From: Ocypus olens
Lineage: Eukaryota > Arthropoda > Insecta > Coleoptera > Staphylinidae
Reading direction: 5' to 3'
Assembly (NCBI GenBank): GCA_910593695.2
Contig: OU343050.1
Location: 51,755,225-51,819,224, forward strand
Length of the DNA stretch: 64,000 bases
Shown here piece by piece: positions 21,291-32,440 of the stretch (positions are counted from its first letter, which is position 1; each line of letters begins with the position of its first letter). The notes beneath the pieces were generated by a model that saw nothing but the letters and a program-made list of their open reading frames with translations, was not told the DNA's origin and searched no databases. The translations under genes and the position numbers were made by a program.

Positions 21291-24200
21291 CTTTATCCCT
21301 AAATTTTGAAATAAATTATTGCGAACAGAACGTTAAGTGTTGAAAAAATGTAATAATTTTAGTGACTTGAAAAAAATATAAAAACAATTGCTATCGACTT
21401 AAAATTTCTCAAATATGCTTATAAGGAATGCTTAATAACATTTCTGTGAAAACTATTAACACTTCATTCCTAAATTTTGGAATAACTCAATGTGAACAGA
21501 GCGTCAAGTGTTGAACAATGTAATAATTTTAGTGGCTTGAAAAAAAAATTAAAAACAATTGCCACCGACTTAAAACTTCTCAAATTTGCTTATAAGGAAT
21601 GCTTAATAACATTTCTGTGAAAACTATTAACAATTCATTCCTAAATTTTTGAATAATTCAATGTGAACAGAGCGTCAAGTGTTGAAAAAATGTAATAATT
21701 TTAGTGACTTGAAAAAAATATAAAAACAATTGCTACCGACTTAAAACTTCTCAAATATGCTTATAAGGAATGTTTAATAATATTTCTGGGAAAACTATTA
21801 ACACTTCATTCCTAAATTTTGGAATAATTCAAAGTGAATAGAGCGTTAAGTGTTGAAAAATGTAATAATTTTAGTGGCTTGAAAAAAAATTTAAAAACAA
21901 TTGCCACCGACTTAAAACTTCTCAAATTTGCTTATAAGGAATGCTTAATAACGTTTCTGTGAAAACCATTAACACTTCATTCCTAAATTTTGGAATAATT
22001 CAATGTGAACAGAGCGTTAAGTGTTGAAAAATGTAATAATTTTAGTGACTTGAAAAAAATATAAAAACAATTGCTACCGACTTAAAACTTCTCAAATTTG
22101 CTTATAAGGAATGCTTAATAACATTTCTGTGAAAACTATTAACACTTCATTCCTAAATTTTGGAATAATTCAATGTGAACAGAGCGTTAAGTGTTGAAAA
22201 ATGTAATAATTTTAGTGACTTGAAAAAAATACAAAAACAATTGCTACCGACTTGAAACTTCTCAAATTTGCTTATAAGGAATGCTTAATAACATTTCTGT
22301 GAAAACTATTAACAATTCATTCCTAAATTTTGGAATAATTCAATGTGAACGGAGCGTTAAGTGTTGAAAAATGTAATAATTTTAGTGACTTGAAAAAAAT
22401 ATAAAAACAATTGCTATCGACTTAAAACTTCTCAAATTTGCTTATAATGAATGCTTAATACCATTTCTCTGAAAACTATTATCAACACTTCATTCCTAAA
22501 TTTTGAAATAATTCAATGTGAACAGAGCGTTAAGTGTTGAAAAATGTAATAATTTTAGTGGCTTGAAAAAAAATTAAAAACAATTGCCACCGACTTAGAA
22601 CTTCTCAAATTTGCTTATAAGGAATGCTTAATAACGTTTCTGTGAAAACCATTAACACTTCATTCCTAAATTTTGGAATAATTCAATGTGAACAGAGCGT
22701 CAAGTGTTAAAAAAATGTAATAATTTTAGTGACTTGAAAAAAATTAAAAACAATTGCTACCGACTTAAAACTTCTCAAATTTGCTTATAAGGAATGCTTA
22801 ATAACATTTCTGTGATAACTATTAACAATTCATTCCTAAATTTTGGAATAATTCAATGTGAACAGAGCGTCAAGTGTTAAAAAAATGTAATAATTTTAGT
22901 GACTTGAAAAAAATATAAAAACAATTGCTACCGACTTAAAACTTCTCAAATTTGCTTATAAGGAATGCTTAATAATATTTCTGTGAAAACTATTAACCCT
23001 TCATTCCTAAATTTTGGAATAATTCAATGTGAACACAGCGTTAAGTGTTGAAAAATGTAATAATTTTAGTGGCTTAAAAAAAAAACAATTGCTATCGACT
23101 TAAAACTTCTCAAATTTGCTTAATAACATTTCTGTAAAAACTATTAACAATTCATTCCTAAATTTTGGAATAATTCAATGTGAACAGAGCGCCAAGTGTT
23201 GAAAAAATGTAATAATTTTAGTGACTTGAAAAAAATATAAAAACAATTGCTATCGACTTAAAGCTTCTCAAATTTGCTTATAAGAAATGCTTAATAACAT
23301 TTCTGTGAAAACTATTAACAATTCATTCCTAAATTTTGGAATAATTCAATGTGAACAGTGCGCCAAGTGTTGAAAAAATGTAATAATTTTAGTGACTTGA
23401 AAAAAAAAAAAACAATTGCTATTGACTTAAAACTTCTTAAATTTGCTTATAAGGAATGCTTAATAACATTTCTTTGATAACTATTAACACTTCATTCCTA
23501 AATTCTGGAATAACTCAATGTGAACAGAACGTTAAGTGTTGAAAAAATGTAATAATTTTAGTGACTTGAAAAAAATATAAAAACAATTGCTACCGACTTA
23601 AAACTTCTTAAATTTGCTTATAAGGAATGCTTAATAACATTTCTTTGATAACTATTAACACTTCATTCCTAAATTCTGGAATAACTCAATGTGAACAGAA
23701 CGTTAAGTGTTGAAAAAATGTAATAATTTTAGTGAAATGAAAAAAATATAAAAACAATTGCTATTGACTTAAAACTTCTCAAATTTGCTTATAAGGAATG
23801 CTTAATAACATTTCTTTGAAAACTATTAACAATTCATTCCTAAATTTTGGAATAATTCAATGTGAACAGTGCGCCAAGTGTTGAAAAAATGTAATAATTT
23901 TAGTGACTTGAAAAAAATATAAAAACAATTGCTATCGACTTAAAACTTCTCAAATTTGCTTATAAGGAATGCTTAATAACATTTCTGAGAAAACTATTAA
24001 CAATTCATTCCTAAATTTTGGAATAATTCAATGTGAACAGTGCGCCAAGTGTTGAAAAAATGTAATAATTTTAGTGACTTGAAAAAAATATAAAAACAAT
24101 TGCTATCGACTTAAAACTTCTCAAATTTACTTATAAGGAATGCTTAATAACATTTTTGAGAAAACTATTAACAATTCATTCCTAAATTTTGGAATAATTC

Positions 24201-25060
24201 AATGTGAACAGAGCGTCAAGTATTGAAAAAATGTAATAATTTTAGTGACTTGAAAAAAATATAAAAACAATTGCCACCGACTTAAAACTTCTCAAATTTG
24301 CTTATAAGGAATGCTTAATAACATTTCTGTGAAAACTATTAACAATTCATTCCTAAATTTTGGAATAATTCAATGTGAACAGAGCGTTAAGTGTTGAAAA
24401 ATGTAATAATTTTAGTGGCTTGAAAAAAAATATAAAAACAATTGCTACCGACTTAAAACTTCTTCAATGTGCTTATAAGGAATGCTTAATAACGTTTCTG
24501 TGAAAACTATTATACTGCATCCTTAATTTTGATAATAAATTAACGTGAACAGAACATTAAGTTAAAAAAAAAGTAATAATTTTAGTGACTTGAGAAAATT
24601 ATAAAAACAATTGCCACTTGAAACTTCTCAAATTTGATTATAATGAATGCCAAATTCCGTTTTTGATAAAACTATTAACTCTTCATCCCTAAATTTTGGA
24701 ATAATTCAATGTGAACAGAGCGTTAAGTTTTGAAAAAATATAATAATTTTAGATACTTGGAAAAAATATAAAAACAATTGCCATCTATTTGAAACTCCTC
24801 AAATTTACTTAGAATGAATGCCAAATTACGTTTCTATGAAAACAATTAGCATTTATCCATAAATTTTGAAATAAATTAATGTGAACAGCGCATTAAGTTT
24901 TGAAAAATGTAATCATTTTAGTGACTTGAAAAAAATATAAAAACAATTGCCATCATCTTGAAACTTCTCTAATTTGCATATAATGAATGCTAAATTACGT
25001 TTCTGTGGAAATCTCTAAATTTTGGAATAATGTAATGTGAACAGAGCGTTAGGCTTTGAA
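21291..25060 (+). repeat. Satellite array, ~171-bp monomer, about 22 copies
   Basis: The box TTCATTCCTAAATTTTGGAA recurs every 170-171 bases (for example 21465, 21636, 21807, 21978, 22148), each followed by AATTCAATGTGAACAGAGCG and TTGCTTATAAGGAATGC. Central copies are very similar. The first copy and the last three (from about 24480) are clearly more diverged. A few units carry deletions, such as near 23100. No coding potential. Confidence 0.95.
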
Positions 25061-25635
25061 ACGCCATTTTCGGGCAAATCTGGAATAAAAAAAAAATGGA
25101 TTTATATATCAATTGTTGGAGAAGCATCGTTGCCTATATCAATTAACTTTCCTTTGCTCACACCCCCCACAAAAATTATAGCTAATATTGAGAATGGTCC
25201 TTCTTTCTACGTAACTCTTATAATTCTGAAAGTCGTATATTTTTCTGACATTTATCGCCAATTCAGACAGACGCTCGTTTGCAAGAAATAGTGAACTGAC
25301 TTATTTAAATTTCCATAAACAGGGGTTGGCACCCTATTATAGCTCCATAAAACTTGTGAGCTTAGGATTGATAAAATTCTACTAATCCTAGACTGATTCA
25401 CTTTAAGATTAGAATATTTCCTTGTGATGGTCCTTTCTGGTACACGACACATCATATAAGATAAGCTCCTTAATATCGTACTTAACTCGATAATCACCGA
25501 AAGAAATTGAAATAAGTTACAGATAAGTGGAACAAAATTTTCACTGAATAAAAAAAAAATTATTTCACAATATCCACTATAATTCCTACTCTTTCGAGTC
25601 ATTATAATCGAAATTCTGAAAAGTCAGTAATACGC
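25061..25635. other. Intergenic; unrecognised 116-codon minus-strand ORF
   Basis: The minus-strand frame 25602-25252 has no domain I recognise and an AT-driven composition. I regard it as chance. Confidence 0.4.
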
Positions 25636-25768
25636 AGTGGTATAATAGTATATTATTAAACGAGTGAGAAAGTTGGCCATTGCCACGAGGGTGAAGTTTG
25701 TTGCAATTCACCCGAGTGGCAATGACCAACTTGTTCACGAGTTTAATACTATACCTTTTCGCATCAAA
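25636..25768. repeat. Imperfect inverted repeat (arms ~60 bp)
   Basis: GTATATTATTAAACGAGTG then GTTGGCCATTGCCACGAGGG on the left mirrors CACCCGAGTGGCAATGACCAAC and CGAGTTTAATACTATACC on the right with a handful of mismatches. A further TTTTCGCATC/GATGCGAAAA pair links 25757 and about 26050, suggesting a larger, eroded foldback element. Confidence 0.6.
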
Positions 25769-25888
25769 TTAAATAATTACCTACAGATTTTACTGTTTGT
25801 ATTAAATTATAACGAATCAGTTTTCTATTTGGAAATTGAGGCAGTTCGCTGACAAAAAACGAATCGTAACCATAGTAACAACTAAACT

Positions 25889-25969
25889 GTTGGGCAATGA
25901 AACTGCTATCATTTGATTGGACGTCACCCGTTGGGCAATGAAACCGCTATCATTTGATTGGACATCACC
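25889..25969 (+). repeat. Two-copy 41-bp tandem duplication
   Basis: GTTGGGCAATGAAAC followed by GCTATCATTTGATTGGAC occurs twice, starting at 25889 and 25930, with three or four differences. Confidence 0.8.
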
Positions 25970-26439
25970 TGTGAAGAAAATTATTCGGCTGAATAATAGA
26001 CAACTTTCTCAATCAAAAACGATTTAACAACATTTATATTATTTAATAAGATGCGAAAAAAACGTGTTTAATTTATCCCTAAAACTGAAGTAACGGTCGC
26101 AACCATACAGTTTCTTAAACAAGTTGGCCTACTATATCTTCCAAACGAATATAACATTATATCGATTCTTGACATTCTACGTCATTTAAAATAATTTCCT
26201 TCTTTTCACTATCCAAAGATGTCTAGCAAGAAATTGAGTGTGAAATCAAAATACTTCTTACGAAAATCCGAAAACACCCAAATGGGGTCACAGATGTATT
26301 GGATTAAATGTGCATGTCTATTTAAATAGTAATGAACTGTATGTGTGTATGTAGGGATTTAGGGTGTGTTGTTGCGTATAGTAAAGTGGTAAGTTTAGTA
26401 TACAGAAAGAGAAGGCCGTGTTGGTGTGTTTGTGAGGCC

Positions 26440-26610
26440 GTGCTATTAATAGCTCGAAATGGGGTCAGTAGGTCAATCAATGCTCTAGGCGTCCCGGCGC
26501 CCGCAATGGCCGCGCCCGACGCCCGCCGACCGACGCCAACTGGGACACTCTATTGATCCTGCACTCACTCCTCCTGCCACCACGTGTATTCTCTGTTACT
26601 AGGGCACACA
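26440..26610 (+). promoter_or_regulatory. GC/CpG-rich island, possible exon or promoter
   Basis: Within AT-rich DNA, about 26480-26560 is strongly CpG-rich (GCGTCCCGGCGCCCGC, GGCCGCGCCCGACGCCCG). A 74-codon ORF covers it but looks like nothing known. A 5' exon, promoter or conserved element is possible. Composition is the only support. Confidence 0.35.
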
Positions 26611-27738
26611 CATACACAATTCCAACCAGAATAAATTGAATACCAGCAATTTCGAAAAGTTTGTTGCAACTTTTCTGGGTATACCGAATATGAATTGCAA
26701 GTTGTAGTCCATTCTAACTAATGTGGTCCTACCATTACAATCGCGCACTTAAACGGTGAACCCATCTATGAAAATATCAGTTTATTTTAAATATTTAAAC
26801 TAGAATAGCAACGCTCAACTTTTGTAAAGAGGAAAGAATTTCATTGGTTTGATAACCTGAACAAAGGCAAACGCGATTTATAAGGAAATAATGACGCTCA
26901 ACTTTAGAGGAAGATGGAGTGAAGGTCATCGCTTTAATAATCAGAACAAAAGCGGAAACTGGACAACTATCTTTTATGCATCTAAGAGCAGACTGTAGTA
27001 ATCTTGGACGAAGGTTGTCTTACTTTTACCTATACCAAATAAATGAAGCGCGTTAGCTTGAATGTCATTGAAAAGGGATGTATCAACAAAGTGAGGTAGT
27101 TAAACTGGAAATTATGAATTATTACGTAATAACAGTCGCAACCATCCTCTTCATAAAGTGGTAGTAATTACAGCAGTGTCCAGATCCCATAATTGTTTTT
27201 GTTTTAATTCAAATATACGTATCCAGAATAAATCACGGCGATTTAAATCACCAAATTCAAAGCTAATTAATCTAAAAACACTTTATTTTAATATATGTGG
27301 AAGGAAATGTCCAGTTCGAGGTTAGGAAAAAGGGTACGGCCAAGGTGTCCTCAGCCATAAGCAGCAAGCCAATGCTCAGTTCATTTGCAAATTATTTAAT
27401 TTGGACGGTGTTCTTGTGGGTATTTGTTAACAGTAAAAATAATCGGATGGCGGGTAACCCAAAAGGTTTGTCTGATGATTTGCTGTTCGCAGATGTGAGA
27501 ATTGTGTTCTGCACAAGCCCCGCGCTAACAATTTTTAACAGTATTTACATAAAGTTGTCAATTGTGCAATTAATCGAATATTAATGAGTACGGTATGGGT
27601 GTGCTCTTGTGAAATTTATCATAAAACACGTTCTTTGGTAGTGAACCTACTTATGCATATCTGTTTTTGGGGTAACTTTGGCCAAATTTGGTACATTATA
27701 AATAAGATATTATCAAAATTCAATCAAAAGTTTAAAAA
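26611..27738. other. Intergenic, no gene seen
   Basis: Two plus-strand ORFs (27297-27584, 27584-27769) have no recognisable domains, and the first opens on a non-ATG codon. Confidence 0.4.
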
Positions 27739-27740
27739 TC

Positions 27741-27866
27741 AAAATTCACTTGGTTTGTTTCACGATTAAATTGCTTTATTTTCTACTAGTTTCGACTTAG
27801 TTTTTTAAGCCGAAACTAGTAGAAAATAAAGTAATTTAATCTTGAAACAAACCAAATGAATTTTTA
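27741..27866. repeat. Hairpin MITE-like palindrome, arms ~59 bp
   Basis: Left arm 27741-27799 and right arm 27806-27866 are reverse complements with only three or four mismatches (core TATTTTCTACTAGTTTCG), separated by about 6 bases. Such near-perfect short foldbacks are typical of hairpin MITEs. No target duplication determined. Confidence 0.75.
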
Positions 27867-28754
27867 TTTTTAAACCTATATTTACATAATGTTTTACCAA
27901 GTGATCAATGAGAAACAAGTATATGTCAATCAAGAGTCTTGTCGAGGTAGCCAAAAGTGGGAGCGGAAGAACACTTGAGTGTAAGTGTGAGAAGCGTAAT
28001 ACGCGACCTAAATCTTTGTGGAAGATTTCTACACACTGAATTTGCCATGAGGCTACGTGAAGTTAACATTAACTTCTTGTAACTCATTGCTGATCTGTGT
28101 AACTTCTACCATCCATCATTAACCTTCATACACAGGCCACAATCTCTAGAGATCGTGCAGTTTACCAGCTATTCTAATCCTCACTGAGAAAATGAAACAT
28201 ATTCTTTGCTGTTGTTCCTGAAATTGCTGCTTCCCATTGAGAGCTTGTTTTTACCATTTACCGCCACTTGAGACTTTTGAATTCCTTTCACTGATCCAAT
28301 TTTTTCCCAATCTTCCAGTTTTCTAGCTCGAAAATCTTTGCGTAAAAGTATCCACCTGATTGCAGTAGTATTCTGTGTAACTTACAATGAGTAACGCGAT
28401 GCTTTTCGTCTTCTACAATTTACGATGCTTTTCGTCTTCTACAATTTAAAAGTTTTGACTCAACAAATCATCTTTTAAAACAACTTCTTTTGCGGCTAAT
28501 GCCACGATGAATATCGAATGATGCAATAGATACTACTGTGTAACTGTTTGCACAAATTCAATTGCACTCTGAAAGTTATGTATTGCAGACTTTGATAGAC
28601 TAATTGACCCCACCACGTCTTTCTTCATGTCCATTTGTACTAAAAATCTATTCTCAGGGAGCCGGTGATTTGGAAAAAGTTCATAAAGTTGAAATCGGGT
28701 TTTGAAGTGACTAACCGCCCCATCTGAGCTAGTTGTAGTTGGTTTAACATCAAG
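27867..28754. other. Intergenic, no gene seen
   Basis: Non-coding; ATGCTTTTCGTCTTCTACAA is duplicated in tandem at about 28400-28446. Confidence 0.45.
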
Positions 28755-28878
28755 GCTGCTTTGATCTTCTGATCTTCTGAAGTGCTAATAAAGCATGAGA
28801 AGTGCTTTGATCTTCTGGAGTGTCAATAAAGTATAAGAAGTGCTTTGATCTTCTGAAGTGCTAATAAAGAATGAGAAG
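28755..28878 (+). repeat. 38-bp tandem repeat, three copies
   Basis: GTGCTTTGATCTTCTG followed by AGTG(C)TAATAAAG and ATGAGA recurs, with exact starts at 28801 and 28839 and a slightly longer first copy from about 28757. Confidence 0.8.
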
Positions 28879-29194
28879 TACAAGGGGGGCAGCTGCCCCC
28901 TCTTGGAAAATGAATTTATTAAATTAAAGTAATATTTTATATACTAAGTTTGTATGTATACTTTAACAATCACATCAAAATTAAAAATTATAACAAAAAG
29001 CGTGTTCCGCGTTATGTTCGATGAATCCGAAAAAAGTTGACGTACAACGACGATCGGACACGGTTCCACCCGACAGTGCGATCGAATAAAAGTTAGTCAA
29101 AGTTGGCCATGAGCCAAAATTCCTAAACTTATTGGCAAGTGTCAAGCTGGCGTATATTGATATTTTCAAATTTAGGAACTAAGAAAATACATTC
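28879..29194. other. Intergenic with GC palindrome
   Basis: AAGGGGGGCAGCTGCCCCCT at about 28883-28902 is a strong GC-rich palindrome in AT-rich DNA and could be an element terminus. No coding frame. Confidence 0.4.
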
Positions 29195-31620
29195 GTTTTT
29201 TTTGTTCATGACCTGCCTTGACTAATTTTTCATTCGATCTCGCTGTATTATTACTGTACATTTTAGTAGAAATTAACAATTTTTGGCGGTTGAAAGTTTC
29301 CTTTTTTTGCCAACGTGCCATTTGTGATGATAGAAATGTGCGATTTTTGACAGTTATCATTTTTAGCAGTTGAAATTTTTGCTTTTTTCTTGCCATTTTT
29401 GATTGTAAAAATCCACAATTTTTGGATGCTACTAATTTCTTTATTTACTGTTGAATCGTAGCGTTTGTGGTAGCAGAAATACAGAATTTTTGACAATTTG
29501 TGATTGTTACTTTTGACCATTGAAAATTTCCCTTTTTTAATATTGAAAAATGCTGATAGTGACAGTAGAAATGCTTAAATTTTGACAGTTAAAAAATTTG
29601 GCATTTGGAATTTTTCTTTTTATTGTTGAAATGAAACCGTTTTCAGTAATGAGCAATTTTTGACAGTCCTGAATAGTTATTTTTGGCAATTGAAATTTCC
29701 TTTTTACTGCCAACGTGCCATTTGTGATGGTAGATACGTGCGATTTTTGACAATTCGAAATTGTCATTTGTAGCAGTTGAAATTTTCTTTTTTTAAATAT
29801 CAAAAAAATGCCGTTTTTGATAGTAAAATTCCCCAATTTTCGACAGCTGCTAATTTAATTATTTACCGTTTGTGATGGTAGAAATGCAGAATTTTTGACA
29901 ATTCAAAATTGTCATTTTTGACGGTTAAAAATGTATCTTTTTACTATTGAAAAATGCCGTTTCTAACAGTAGAATTGCATAACTATTGAAAATTTCTAAT
30001 TGTTACTTTTGGCCGTTGGAAATTTCCCTGTTTTAATATTGAAAAATGCTGATAGTGATAGTAGAAATGCTCAAATTTTGACGATTAAAAAATTTTGGTA
30101 TTTGGAAATTTTCTTTTTATTGTTGAAACGTATCTTTTTCAGTAATGAGCAATTTTTGACAGTATTGAATGATTATTTTCAGAATTTGAAATTTTCCTTT
30201 TTACTGCAAAGTGCCATTTTGATTGTAGTGCTATTTTTGACAGTTCGAAATTGTCATTTTTAGCAGTTGAAATTCAAAAAATTCCGTCTTTGGTAGTAAA
30301 AAAAAACATAATTTTTGGCAGCTGCAAATTTCTTTATTTACCGCTGAATCGTGCCGTTTGTGATGGCAGAAATGCAGAATTTTTGACAATTCGAAATTGT
30401 CATTTTTGACGGTTAAAAATGTATCTTTTTACTATTGAAAAATGTCATTTCTGACAGTAGAATTGCACAATTTTTGACAATTTGTAATTGTTACTTTTAG
30501 CCGTTGGAATTTTCCCTTTTTTAATATTGAAAAATGCCGATAGTGATAGTAGAAATGCTCAAATTTTGACAGTTAAACATTTTTGGCATTTGGAAATTTT
30601 CTATTTATTGTTGAAACTGGCCGGTTTCAGTAATGAGCAATTTTTGATAGTACCGAATAGTTTTCAGAAGCTTGAAAATTTCCTTTTTACTGCTAAGGTG
30701 GCACTTGTGATAGTAGTGCGATTTTTGACAGTTCGAAATTGTCATTTTTAGCAGTTGAAATTTTCTTTTTTTAATATCAAAAAATGCCGTCTTTGATAGT
30801 AAAAAAAGACAGTTTCTGGCAGCTGCAAATTTCTTTATTTACCACTGAATCGTACCGTTTATGGTGGCAAAAATGCAGAATTTTTAACAATACAAAAATG
30901 GCAATTTTCTTTTTTAATATCAAAAAATGCCGTTTTTGATTGTTAAAATCCACAATTTTTGGCAGCTGCTAATTTCTTTATTTACCTTTGAAATCGTGCC
31001 GTTTATGGTGGCAGAAATGCAGAATTTTTGATAATTCGAAATTGTCATTTCCTTTTTTAATATGAAGAAATGCCGTCTTTAATAGTTAAAAACGACAATT
31101 TCTGGCAGTTGCAAATTTCTTTATTTACCACTGAATCGTACCGTTTTTGGTGGCAAAAATGCAAAAAATTTTACAATACAAAAATGGCAATTTTGTTTTA
31201 ATATCAAAAAATGCCGCGTTTGATTATAAAAATCCAAAATTTTTGGCAGCTGCTAATTTCTTGATTTACCGTTGAATACTGCCGTTTATGGAGGCAGAAA
31301 TGCATAATTTTTAATCATTCGAAATTGTCATTTTCTTTATTTTTATATAAAAAAATGCCGGCTTTGATAGTAAAAATCCATAATTTTTGACAGCTGCAAA
31401 TTTCTTTATGTGCCGTTTGCAGTGGCAAAAAATGCAGAATTTTTGACAATTCGAAATTGTCATTTTCTTTATTTTTATATAAAAAAATGCCGGCTTTGAT
31501 AGTAAAAATCCATAATTTTTGACAGCTGCAAATTTCTTTATGTGCCGTTTGCAGTGGCAAAAAATGCAGAATTTTTGACAATTCGAAATTGTTATTTTCG
31601 ACGGTTATTTATTCGAAATT
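29195..31620 (-). repeat. Degenerate tandem array, large period ~488 bp
   Basis: Recurring boxes TTTTTGACAATTCGAAATTG, AATATCAAAAAATGCCG and TTTGGCAGCTGCAAATTTC are arranged in sub-units of roughly 75-130 bases. Blocks starting at about 30000 and 30488 align over more than 260 bases (the two ORFs there encode near-identical strings), giving a period near 488. From about 30750 the sub-unit order changes to a shorter period. No gene; ORFs are echoes of the repeat. Confidence 0.8.
31321..31583 (-). repeat. Perfect 132-bp tandem duplication
   Basis: 31321-31452 and 31453-31583 are identical or nearly so, from GAAATTGTCATTTTC to GCAGAATTTTTGACAATTC. Because the copies are identical while neighbouring units are diverged, the duplication is recent. 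Confidence 0.9.
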
Positions 31621-31984
31621 TCTGTATGAAAGTTTTGCCCTCCCCTGGAAAAATTTCTGCGGACGCCCATGTTCCCAAACCACAATTTATGACGCACTTT
31701 CTTGTGCAAATGCCGGTAATATGCATGTGGGCAATTTTCAAGGAAATTAGCAAGAAATCGACTGAAAAAAGACAATAAAAGGAGAGCGAATTAGTGTAGC
31801 CGAAATGTATAACTAATTTTTGATACAAAATAATTTACAGGGAAGATCCGAAAATCTAAACATAATAATAACAAATCAATGTTCATTCAGTAACGCCATC
31901 AGAATTAATAGATATTTCCAAGAAACTTAAAAATAAATATAGTGGAGATGACGAAATTTCTGCTTTCTCTTGGTTTGCCTGTAG
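31621..31984. other. Intergenic between heat-shock-like promoter and array
   Basis: On the minus strand, ATGGGCGTCCGCAGAAATTT then CCAGGGGAGGGCAAAACTTT (about 31670-31630) looks like a fragment of a dispersed element. A polypyrimidine plus CAG acceptor-like site (GTCTTTTTTCAG) occurs on the minus strand near 31775. No coding frame. Confidence 0.35.
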
Positions 31985-31987
31985 ACA

Positions 31988-32105
31988 GCTGAAAGGAAAA
32001 TCATGTGTCCTCTCTTGTAATAAGCTAGGCCAAACATCCAAAATTATCTGGAAAATTCTAGGTCCTGTTACATTCCAGAATTATCCGGAAGGTTTTAAAA
32101 GATTT
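31988..32105 (-). promoter_or_regulatory. Diverged duplicate of the heat-shock-like promoter segment
   Basis: AAATCATGTG..CT, TAAGCTAGGCCAAACATCCA, ATTATCTGGAAAATTC and CCTGTTACATTCCAGAATTA repeat the order found at 32139-32270. Its TATA-like block is damaged (AATAAGCT for TATATAAGCT) and only scattered TTC/GAA modules remain, so it is probably an inactive copy. Confidence 0.55.
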
Positions 32106-32129
32106 TGTTATGTACTAGGTTTATTTGAC

Positions 32130-32440
32130 AACTGCATGAAAAATCATGTGCCCTGCCTTGTATATAAGCTAGGCCAAACATCCACAATTATTCGAAAAAT
32201 TCAAGAAGGTTCTGTTACATTCTAGAATTATTTGAAAGATTCCAGAATGTTCTGTTACATTCCAGAATTATTTGGAAGATTCCAGAATGTTCTGTTACAT
32301 TACAGAATTATTTGGAAAATTCCAGAATGATCTCTTACATTCCAGAATTATTTGGAAGATTCTTGGATGTTCTGTTACATTCCAGAATTATTTAGAAGAT
32401 TCCAGAATGTTCTAGAATGTTTGGTTACATACTAGAAATA
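32130..32440 (-). promoter_or_regulatory. Heat-shock-element array with TATA and initiator-like site (minus strand)
   Basis: A 40-bp unit, TCTGTTACATTCCAGAATTA plus TTTGGAAGATTCCAGAATGT, repeats about six times at 32211, 32251, 32291, 32331, 32371 and flanks. Perfect three-module heat-shock elements (TTCnnGAAnnTTC) start at 32200, 32240, 32280 and 32400; the unit at 32275 is four modules long (GAAgaTTCcaGAAtgTTC). Read on the minus strand, the array lies upstream of a TATA-like TATATAC (about 32167-32161) and, about 33 bases on, GCAGTTG resembling an arthropod initiator. This is the layout of an HSF-driven promoter. Known biology supplies HSE meaning; actual activity is inferred. It might instead be part of a transposable element. 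Confidence 0.55.

Noticed and set aside
26332..26556. 74-codon ORF across the GC-rich island as a gene
   Set aside because: The island may be real, but the frame resembles no protein and the upstream half is ordinary AT-rich/TG-rich DNA.
30000..30751. Two similar ORFs encoding MLLLAVG...LILKNADSDSRNAQ
   Set aside because: They are two units of the degenerate tandem array, 488 bp apart, and their start codons are within the repeat; no domain recognised.
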